Part shown: piece by piece, positions 7,466-13,954 of the stretch
Position numbering within the stretch: position 1 is the stretch's first letter
Layout: every line of letters starts with the position of its first letter
Assembly (NCBI GenBank): GCA_030431165.1
Contig: JAUIJQ010000025.1
Coordinates: 1-13,954, forward strand
DNA from: Rhodothermia bacterium
GTDB taxonomy: Bacteria > Bacteroidota > Rhodothermia > Rhodothermales > JABDKH01
Length of the DNA stretch: 13,954 nucleotides
Direction of reading: 5' to 3'
The notes under the pieces: generated by a model
What the model saw: the letters and a program-made list of their open reading frames with translations, nothing else
Databases searched by the model: none
Told to the model about the DNA's origin: nothing
Translations under genes and position numbers: made by a program

Positions 7466-7837
7466 ATGGCACGAGGAACGGTTCGACTGATCAACGCGGT
7501 GTTCTACGCTCATCACGGCGTAATGAAGGAAGAGCACCGCGTAGGAGGTCGCTTTGAGGTGGATGTGGCAATGGATCTCGACTTCGCGGATGCCGCCGAA
7601 GCTGACGATCTTTCTCGCACAGTCGACTACGAACTTGTGTATCAGGATGTTCATCGTATCGTAACACAGAACAAGTTCTATCTCATCGAGCGGCTTGCGC
7701 TCCTGATTGCGAAGGCGGTACTTGATCGCAACCATCAAGTCGAGCAAGTCGAGGTCACGGTGCGCAAATCCAATCCGCCGGTCGGCGGTCCGTGTGACCG
7801 AGCAGAAGCGACGTATCGATTGGCACGCGGGGCCTGA
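7466..7837 (+). CDS. folB: Dihydroneopterin aldolase
   Basis: A cytoplasmic 123-residue enzyme, full length for FolB. It cleaves 7,8-dihydroneopterin to 6-hydroxymethyl-7,8-dihydropterin and glycolaldehyde in folate synthesis. Visible family marks are the N-terminal FYAHHGV (residues 13-19) with Glu22/Glu23 after it, VDYELVY (53-59, including the active-site Tyr55), LIERLA with Glu75 (73-78), and VTVRKSNPPVGG (97-108) with the expected catalytic Lys101. The usual KPxPP is KSNPP here, a mild change. The gene lies 14 bp after the single-haem lipoprotein gene, and its stop is 3 bp before the ppk1 start. It is therefore probably part of the same rightward transcript, although its role is unrelated to its neighbours. 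Confidence 0.95.
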   Translation: MARGTVRLINAVFYAHHGVMKEEHRVGGRFEVDVAMDLDFADAAEADDLSRTVDYELVYQDVHRIVTQNKFYLIERLALLIAKAVLDRNHQVEQVEVTVRKSNPPVGGPCDRAEATYRLARGA

Positions 7838-7840
7838 GTT

Positions 7841-9970
7841 GTGTCACAGGACTCCACGGAACGGTACCACGACCGCGAGCTGAGCTGGCTCGCTTTTAAC
7901 GCACGGGTCTTGCAGGAGGCAGGTGATCCCGGTGTTCCGCTGCTCGAGCGCCTCAAGTTTCTTGCGATATTCAGCTCAAACCTTGACGAGTTTTTCCGCG
8001 TACGCGTCGCGTCACTGCGAAGTCTGCTGCGGCTGAAAAAGAAGACCGTCAAACAACTCGGTTTTAATCCGAGAAAGCTGCTGCGTGCGATCCATCGGGA
8101 AGTTGTACGGCAGCAGAGGCTGTTCGGCGAGATCTTCTCGAACGAGATTCTGCCTGCGCTGGAAGAGAACGGGATATGCTTCTCGTTTGGCCATGACCTT
8201 TCGGAAGCCGAGAGTACGTTTGTTGAGCGCTACTTCCGTGAGCATGTCCAGCAGCGATTGAGCCCGAAGGTACTTGGTTCGGAAGGTGCTCCATTTCTGG
8301 AGAATCGCGCGATTTACCTGGTGACCGAGCTATGGCCGGATGGGGATCGCTCTACCGTTTTCCCTTCGGCGCCGGAGTACGGCATGGTACCGCTATATGG
8401 AGACGGCCTTAGTCGATTTGTCGAGATCAGCCGCGACGATGATCGCGCGCGCGTCATGTTCCTCGATGATATCATCCGGTCAAGCATGGGTAGATTATTT
8501 CCCGGGTATGATTGTGGCGAGGTCTACGCCGTCAAGGTGACCCGGGACGCTGAATTGTATCTCGACGACGAGTTTGGTGGCGACCTTGTTGAGATGATCA
8601 AGAAAAGTCTGGGCAAACGTGATCGCGGCTTGCCGACGCGCTTCCTGTACGATCTGCGGATGCCGTATCCCATGGTAACCGCCCTCAAGACGCAGTTTGG
8701 TCTGGAAGACGAAGATCTTGTCCTCGGCGGACAGTACCACAACTACTCCGATTTCTTCGCCTTTCCCGACTTTGGACGGAGCGATCTCGCTTCTACGCCG
8801 ATGCCGCCGCTGGCACATCCAGACTTGTCTCGCGCCGACCCGGTCCTGGATGTTGTTGCGCGGCGCGACGTGCTGCTTCACTTTCCGTATCAGTCATTCG
8901 AGTCGGTCATCAGGCTGTTCGAAGAGGCGGCTGAAGATCCGACGGTAAGTGACATCCGAATCACGCTATACCGGGTTGCCAGTGATTCGCGCATTGCCAA
9001 AGCCCTGATTCGTGCTGCCACTCGTGGTGCACGCGTTACGGCTTTTGTGGAAGTGAAGGCCCGTTTTGACGAGGAGCCGAACCTGCGATGGGGCGACGAA
9101 ATGGAGGCGGCTGGTGTACGCGTACTCTACAGCCTGCCGGGCCTGAAGGTACACTCGAAGCTCGCCGTCATAACGCGGTCTGCATCAGGCGGTGTTCAGC
9201 ATTTTACCTATCTGGCTACGGGCAACTTCAACGAAAAGACGGCGCGCGTATACACCGATCACGCGCTCATTACAGCGAACCAGCGTTTCGCAAAAGACGC
9301 ACTCCAGGTGTTCGACTTTCTGTCAGGAGGCGCCGACGAAGTGAAAGCAAAGTCGCTGCTCGTTGCGCCTTTTGGTCTTCGATCCGGATTTGAGAAACTG
9401 ATCGACCGCGAGATTGCGAATGCGGAGAATGGCAAAGACGCGTGGATCCTGGCGAAGATGAACAGCCTGGAGGACGTGGCTATAATTGATCGCCTTTACG
9501 CCGCGAGTCGCGCTGGTGTCAAGGTGCGACTGGTTGTCCGCGGCATTTGCCGCCTCGTACCGGGTGTTCCGGGATTGAGCGACAACATTCGGGTCACCAG
9601 TATAGTTGACAGGTTTCTCGAACACGCGCGGGTGTACATGTTTTGCAACGACAACACCCCGGAGCTTTTTCTCGCATCGGCCGACTGGATGACACGCAAT
9701 CTTGACCGACGGGTCGAAATTGCTTTTCCCGTAGCCGACGATGCGCTTCGATCTCAGTTGGAGGACATGCTGCTCGTGCAGTGCCGGGACAATCGGAAAG
9801 CGCGCATAGTCGACGACCGAATGCGCAACCGCTACGTCACAAACGACGAACCGCGGTGTCGGGCGCAGCTTGAGATCTACCAGTACGTAGCGGGCTTGTC
9901 GTCAGCGCGGGCACCCAGGGCGACACGAGTTGATTGGGAAGCGATTGCGGGAAGCGCAGGTCAGAACTGA
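7841..9970 (+). CDS. ppk1: Polyphosphate kinase 1
   Basis: Full-length PPK1 (709 residues) that reversibly polymerises the terminal phosphate of ATP into polyphosphate. The N domain begins RELSWLAFNARVLQEA (residues 12-27) and includes FSSNLDEFFRVRVASL (44-59). The catalytic half is a phospholipase D-like pair. It holds FVEVKARFDEEPNLRW (402-417), the autophosphorylated His438 in GLKVHSKL (434-441), TYLATGNFNEKTARVYTDH (456-474), and the second His595 in DRFLEHARVYMF (590-601), followed by ASADWMTRNLDRRVE. All key residues are present. The start is the GTG at 7841, three bases after the folB stop, matching the family N-terminus (MSQDSTERYHDRELSW). The TGA at 9968-9970 overlaps by 10 bp the end of the oppositely oriented phosphoesterase-Omp85 gene. 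Confidence 0.97.
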   Translation: MSQDSTERYHDRELSWLAFNARVLQEAGDPGVPLLERLKFLAIFSSNLDEFFRVRVASLRSLLRLKKKTVKQLGFNPRKLLRAIHREVVRQQRLFGEIFSNEILPALEENGICFSFGHDLSEAESTFVERYFREHVQQRLSPKVLGSEGAPFLENRAIYLVTELWPDGDRSTVFPSAPEYGMVPLYGDGLSRFVEISRDDDRARVMFLDDIIRSSMGRLFPGYDCGEVYAVKVTRDAELYLDDEFGGDLVEMIKKSLGKRDRGLPTRFLYDLRMPYPMVTALKTQFGLEDEDLVLGGQYHNYSDFFAFPDFGRSDLASTPMPPLAHPDLSRADPVLDVVARRDVLLHFPYQSFESVIRLFEEAAEDPTVSDIRITLYRVASDSRIAKALIRAATRGARVTAFVEVKARFDEEPNLRWGDEMEAAGVRVLYSLPGLKVHSKLAVITRSASGGVQHFTYLATGNFNEKTARVYTDHALITANQRFAKDALQVFDFLSGGADEVKAKSLLVAPFGLRSGFEKLIDREIANAENGKDAWILAKMNSLEDVAIIDRLYAASRAGVKVRLVVRGICRLVPGVPGLSDNIRVTSIVDRFLEHARVYMFCNDNTPELFLASADWMTRNLDRRVEIAFPVADDALRSQLEDMLLVQCRDNRKARIVDDRMRNRYVTNDEPRCRAQLEIYQYVAGLSSARAPRATRVDWEAIAGSAGQN

Positions 9971-12900
9971 AAACCCATTCCGATCGTGAACGCCGTGTCG
10001 TCTTCCGACAGCGCGTACGACGTGGTAAGGGTTATCGCGTCAAACGTGTTGAGCCACAGTCCGCCCCCGTAGCCCGCGTGCCACGTGTCTGATGACTCGC
10101 CGTCGGTGAACACGCGTCCGAGGTCGAGGAACCCAAGCACGCCAAGTGATCCCTGTGCGACGTAACTCGAGACAGTGGCCAGTTTGATGCGAAGTTCGGT
10201 GTTCTGGTAGAGGCTGGACCGACCCGCATACCGATCACCGCGATGACCACGGAGATTGGTTCTACCGCCAACGGTGTTCGCTTCGAAGAACGGGAAAGAC
10301 CCGAGGTTGTGCGCCCCGCCGGCACGAAGCGCAAGCGTTACTTGGGGTCGGTAACTCGGGGATATGTAGAAGGCGAGGTCAGTGTGTAGCCGGGTAAAAC
10401 TCTGGGTAGCGCCGGAGATACCAAACCGGAAATCAGCGCCTCCGGTCCATCGTGCTCCTTGTTTCGGATTTGCGCTGTTATCAACTGCGGTCACCGAAGA
10501 GCCCACCGTGAATCCGGCGAACCACTGATCGGCGAACGTGTTCTCCGCGATACCGGGTTGCTGGGCGAGGAAGCGATCCGACTCTTGTCGTACGTCAGTG
10601 AACTGTACAAACGGGCCGACGTGCAGCCCGAGAATACCACCCACGGTACGTTCGAGTGCGGGACGAACTTCGACGCGTGCGAGCCTGGCCTGATAGTAGG
10701 TCCGGTCTTCGACGGTATTGTCGGTCTCGTTGCCCAGTCCGTAATAGTTGCGGATGTTATTCGGCGTGAGCACATCAAACCCCATCCGCACCATCCATGG
10801 TGAGCCCAGCATCGTCCATGCTCCGGCATATCGGATATTGAAAGCGCGGGTACGGGCCGCCACGTTTGCGACGATTCTGTGCTGTGAGGCAAACGGCATA
10901 CGTCTGAACCCGTGGCGCGTTGTAATCACGCCTCCGCCGAAGAAGAAGCCGTCGTCGTCGTTTCGTTCAAAGTAGAGCTGCGGTAGCGCGACGTTATACT
11001 TGAAGTCCCGGGAATTGTACGTATTCAGTAGCGGATCGTCCGTTATGAGGACACGTGTCTGCTGCGCTCCCTGAATGTCGGTGCCGCGATCTGTGTCAAC
11101 GAAAAGACCAGTTCGGCCCGAGCTTCCTATGTAGCCCTGGTCGTTCAGCTCATCTTTTCCAGCGCCACCTACCGCGATAACGTTGATCGATCGCCTGCCG
11201 GTACCGCTAAAGGCGAAGCGATCTTGACCACCAAGGCCAAACAGCCTGATCTCGCGCGTCTCCGAAGGCGAGAATGTTCGGTCGAAAATCAGGGTGCGAA
11301 TCTCGCCCTCTTTTGAAGTCTTGAACACACGAACGGTAACGCTGCCGCCGGCGTGTCTGTCAACCTCGAAGCGCTCGTGCTTGTCGCTTCCGACAATGTC
11401 CACCACGCGCGCAATCAACCGATAGTATGTGCGCGCGGCATCCGGCAACTCCTGAGCGCGGGAAAGGAGGTTCCTTCGGATCCGATCACCGTCCAGCGCG
11501 CGAATTGTGTCAGGCATCTGCGCCAGTGCTTCTTCAATTACGTCGGACGTGATCGCGTCCCGGATTGACTCAGCCGTTGCGACCCACTGTTCCTCGGTCA
11601 GCATGGCCAGGAAGCGCCTGTCCTGCTCAAGGCCGTTCGTCGATAACCCCTTTATGTTTCCGAACCGACTGTTGAAGGATTGGAACTTCGGATCGAACTG
11701 CGGTGCCAGCACCGACACAAGTCCGTTCATCCGATTAAAGACCCAGTCGCGGTCCCTCGGGATCGGGCGGTACAGATCACCCTGACCATCGGGGTCGTCA
11801 AATCGGGCCCAGCGCCATTGACCGCGGTGCCGGTCCCAGTCGCCAAGCAGCATGTCGAACAGACGCACGCGAACAAAAGCGTCGGCGTCGATCCTGTTGT
11901 CGTTGTCATCCCGCAACTCATCGTAGAGCTTGGTCGCACTGACGACCTTCCTGGAATTACCATAGTTGTCGTATGCAGATACGTCATCATCTGGCCGGTG
12001 CTCGAGCATCATGAGCTGGTTCCCAAAGGTGTCCCGGTAGGGCCCTAACCGCGGGTCATCCGGGACAAAGACGAGCTGTGGCTCGGTGTGGTAGACACCA
12101 ACCGCCCTTGCCAACGGCGGAATGGCGAATGCCCCATACGGATTGATCGACGAGATCTGATCCTGCACGATATCGGTCGCCACCGTGCCCTGTAGCGCCA
12201 CTGGGACTGTCGCCGCCGGGTCTTTGTCCAACGACCGCAGCACATACTCCTGTCCATCGTCGGCGCGTAGCCGCAACGACACGGTCTGCATGCCACCGCC
12301 GCGTTTGACCGGGGTAAGTCCGCCATAGGCCGATCCCAGATCGAGTACGGGCGCAACAACAGGGGCGGTCCAAAGGGCCCGGTTGTGGGAACCGAGTACC
12401 GCCGCCTTGATCCCGGATGCATGATAGCCGGGATTGATGGCCCGCGTTACCGTACTGTCAGCATAGTCTGGCGTCTTACTCGACTCGGCGATTTCCCCCG
12501 ACACGCTTCGCGGAGCTGATAGCTCGACTGCGTAGAGCATCGTAGAGGTGCCGCCTTCACCCGCAGACCAGAACGCGGCCCACGAACTTCCGTCTTCGTA
12601 GTACGAGACTGTTGCGTATCCAAGTTCGGATGCGGCGAACTCGATGTCCCCGCCGCCCGAGACGTACGCGGGGCCAGACGTTGCGCCTGAAACGATGTGG
12701 TGGATCGGGTTGTGCGGCGCGCCAACACGGAAGTACTGCATGTTGTGCTCGTGACCGGACGCATACACGAGATGATCATTGCGTCTTCCGGCCGTCTCGA
12801 TGACTGTCCGCAGTGTTCGGTAGCGCCGGTTGGGAAGATCCTGGCGCCCACCGAACAGGCGGGTCGCGAGTACCGCGAGTGAGCCTACACCCGGGAGTGG

Positions 12901-13758
12901 GAGGTACGCATTGTCTTTCGCCATCGTAAGCGGGAAGAGGTGCACCTTCGCCGGCCAGTGGCCGTTGTGCGTCCCGCGAGAATAGACCGGATGGTGGCCG
13001 ATCAGCAGCACGTGATCGCCCTCGTGTTTCTCGAGTACGTCAGTAAGTGCATAGATGAAGTCGAGATCTTCATCGATCTCGTAGTCGCCCGACTCGCCAA
13101 ACGGTTTTTCTTCTTTGGTTAGCCACCACTCTGTATCAATCGCCACGAGAATGACGTCGTCGGCAAGTTCAACGACTTCGGGGCCCGGCAGAGCACCTGA
13201 TGGGCGGAAGGTATCTTCGCCGAGTTTGTCTTCGACGTAGCGCTCCATACGCTGGACGAACTCGGGACCCGTTGGTCCCGAATCATTCCAATCGTGGTTG
13301 CCCGGGACAAAAACGGGTGTTCCACCAAACTGCGCCGCGAAGTCAATGAGTATGTCCAGCCGCGCCTCGGCTCGGGCACGGCGAACAGAAGCCGAGTCCG
13401 GCAATCCGCAGCAGTAAACGTTGTCTCCGATATAAACGAGGGAGCGGGAAGCCGGCGCCGACGCGGCCGACTGCTGAACGGCGTGCAGCACGGGCGGCAA
13501 CTTATCGGCCGGATCGATGAGGCCGATGTCGCCAAGCAGATACGAACGGTGAATTTCGCCGGACTCAGGAAGCGTGTGCAGGCCGCCGGGTCCATCAGCT
13601 GCCGTATAGGGCGTGGAGGCACAACCCGCACCGACAACAATTGCGATGGCGAGTGCTGCGCAAGTTACAGAGGCCCACAGGAACTGCCCCCTTGCCCTAC
13701 GGGGAGCGGGGGGAGAACCGTGCGAGGTAGCCGTTTGAGCTTCCCTCAGAAGCGACAT
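9961..13758 (-). CDS. Phosphoesterase / kinase-like / Omp85-barrel fusion
   Basis: A 1265-residue envelope protein from the ATG at 13758 (MSLLREAQ). The frame is open upstream to 13947, but that part is out-of-frame sequence of the neighbouring gene. Residues 27-46 are a signal sequence with Cys46 in VGAGC, a weak lipobox. Residues 70-365 are a calcineurin-like phosphoesterase with metal-binding motifs LGDIG (75-79), GDNVY (111-115), GNHDW (153-157), GHHP (254-257) and GHEH (335-338). Residues 485-680 hold a glycine loop and YVLRSLDKDP (505-514), then LLGDWDRHRGQWRW (637-650) and PIPRDRDWVF (665-674), reminiscent of Fam20/HipA-like kinases. Residues 840-871 have GLGGQDRF and GGAGKDEL, RTX-like. 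Residues from about 915 to the end are an Omp85-type barrel, with GGRTNLRGHRGDRY (1164-1177) and a terminal IGMGFQF beta-signal. Substrate and barrel role are unknown. A phosphatase acting at the outer membrane is the safe reading. Confidence 0.85.
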   Translation of the reverse strand: MSLLREAQTATSHGSPPAPRRARGQFLWASVTCAALAIAIVVGAGCASTPYTAADGPGGLHTLPESGEIHRSYLLGDIGLIDPADKLPPVLHAVQQSAASAPASRSLVYIGDNVYCCGLPDSASVRRARAEARLDILIDFAAQFGGTPVFVPGNHDWNDSGPTGPEFVQRMERYVEDKLGEDTFRPSGALPGPEVVELADDVILVAIDTEWWLTKEEKPFGESGDYEIDEDLDFIYALTDVLEKHEGDHVLLIGHHPVYSRGTHNGHWPAKVHLFPLTMAKDNAYLPLPGVGSLAVLATRLFGGRQDLPNRRYRTLRTVIETAGRRNDHLVYASGHEHNMQYFRVGAPHNPIHHIVSGATSGPAYVSGGGDIEFAASELGYATVSYYEDGSSWAAFWSAGEGGTSTMLYAVELSAPRSVSGEIAESSKTPDYADSTVTRAINPGYHASGIKAAVLGSHNRALWTAPVVAPVLDLGSAYGGLTPVKRGGGMQTVSLRLRADDGQEYVLRSLDKDPAATVPVALQGTVATDIVQDQISSINPYGAFAIPPLARAVGVYHTEPQLVFVPDDPRLGPYRDTFGNQLMMLEHRPDDDVSAYDNYGNSRKVVSATKLYDELRDDNDNRIDADAFVRVRLFDMLLGDWDRHRGQWRWARFDDPDGQGDLYRPIPRDRDWVFNRMNGLVSVLAPQFDPKFQSFNSRFGNIKGLSTNGLEQDRRFLAMLTEEQWVATAESIRDAITSDVIEEALAQMPDTIRALDGDRIRRNLLSRAQELPDAARTYYRLIARVVDIVGSDKHERFEVDRHAGGSVTVRVFKTSKEGEIRTLIFDRTFSPSETREIRLFGLGGQDRFAFSGTGRRSINVIAVGGAGKDELNDQGYIGSSGRTGLFVDTDRGTDIQGAQQTRVLITDDPLLNTYNSRDFKYNVALPQLYFERNDDDGFFFGGGVITTRHGFRRMPFASQHRIVANVAARTRAFNIRYAGAWTMLGSPWMVRMGFDVLTPNNIRNYYGLGNETDNTVEDRTYYQARLARVEVRPALERTVGGILGLHVGPFVQFTDVRQESDRFLAQQPGIAENTFADQWFAGFTVGSSVTAVDNSANPKQGARWTGGADFRFGISGATQSFTRLHTDLAFYISPSYRPQVTLALRAGGAHNLGSFPFFEANTVGGRTNLRGHRGDRYAGRSSLYQNTELRIKLATVSSYVAQGSLGVLGFLDLGRVFTDGESSDTWHAGYGGGLWLNTFDAITLTTSYALSEDDTAFTIGMGFQF

Positions 13759-13954
13759 AGGCGGTACCATCCGACAGGAAAGCAAATCCCTCAGGCTGAG
13801 GAAAGACATCCGAGTCCAGGCGCGTTGCAGAGATGACTGTGCCACCGCCGTCAAGCACCACGACGGCGGGGATATTCGAAGAAAGGAGATAAATCTGGCC
13901 ACTATGGGGGTGAACGGCAATTGCTGACGGTTTGAACCGGTCAGCAATCTTCTT
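13697..13954 (-). CDS. C-terminus of an SdiA-regulated-type beta-propeller protein (partial)
   Basis: The minus strand is open from the right edge and ends at TAG (13697-13699), giving the last 85 residues. They read KPSAIAVHPHSGQIYLLSS, then VVVLDGGGTVIS, then PQPEGFAFLSDGTAYVASEG, and end in FSPRSP. The pattern of PSAIAVHP, a short strand, then PQPEG(I/F)AF with a final (S)EG is typical of the C-terminal blades of the SdiA-regulated (YjiK-like) propeller family, exported proteins of poorly known function. The N-terminus and signal peptide lie outside the window. Its last 62 bases overlap the start of the phosphoesterase-Omp85 gene in another frame, so the two are probably cotranscribed. A phytase-like or NHL propeller is the main alternative. 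Confidence 0.75.
   Translation of the reverse strand, partial: KKIADRFKPSAIAVHPHSGQIYLLSSNIPAVVVLDGGGTVISATRLDSDVFPQPEGFAFLSDGTAYVASEGSSNGYLARFSPRSP

Noticed and set aside
13294..13836. A 180-residue plus-strand open frame
   Set aside because: It is antisense to the phosphoesterase domain and the propeller end, both of which have clear family motifs.
1..13954. CRISPR arrays, tRNA or rRNA genes, insertion sequences
   Set aside because: No regularly spaced direct repeats, cloverleaf-like segments, transposase motifs or terminal inverted repeats were seen on reading either strand.

Overview
The window looks like a piece of a Rhodothermota/Bacteroidota-type genome, probably marine or aquatic, with GC near 59%. 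Three things point there: no start codon is preceded by a convincing Shine-Dalgarno sequence, the cell envelope is diderm (an Omp85 barrel and two probable lipoproteins), and long TPR proteins and phosphoesterase-Omp85 fusions are familiar in that group. The phylum is an inference from style, since no marker gene is present.

Layout from left to right. Bases 1 to about 240 are out of place: GC is about 69%, and the plus strand encodes a fragment of the C-terminal half of a phage/plasmid-type SF2 (strawberry-notch-like) helicase. This stops abruptly inside a large minus-strand gene for an exported TPR protein (about 228-2372), so both genes are cut at a junction near 229-245. An intergenic region (2373-2602) with operator-like inverted repeats separates the TPR gene from a rightward block. 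That block holds two small single-span membrane proteins of DUF883/YqjD style (2603-2818, 2875-3417), a PfkB-family kinase (3463-4395), a seven-haem cytochrome c with a C-terminal TPR domain (about 4337-6466), a probable lipoprotein with one EF-hand loop and one haem site (6471-7451), folB (7466-7837) and ppk1 (7841-9970).

The ppk1 gene runs tail to tail, with a 10-bp overlap, into a minus-strand gene for a 1265-residue envelope protein (9961-13758). This protein joins a calcineurin-like phosphoesterase, a middle region with kinase-like motifs and a C-terminal Omp85 beta-barrel. Its start overlaps by 62 bases the end of an upstream gene for an SdiA-regulated-type beta-propeller protein that runs off the right edge (13697-13954).

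The genes suggest two themes. One is envelope electron transfer: the two cytochromes sit 4 bp apart and both appear exported. The other is phosphate chemistry: polyphosphate kinase lies beside a phosphatase/kinase-like/Omp85 fusion, though these are on opposite strands and a functional link is only a guess. I found no tRNA, rRNA, CRISPR array, insertion sequence or convincing intrinsic terminator.
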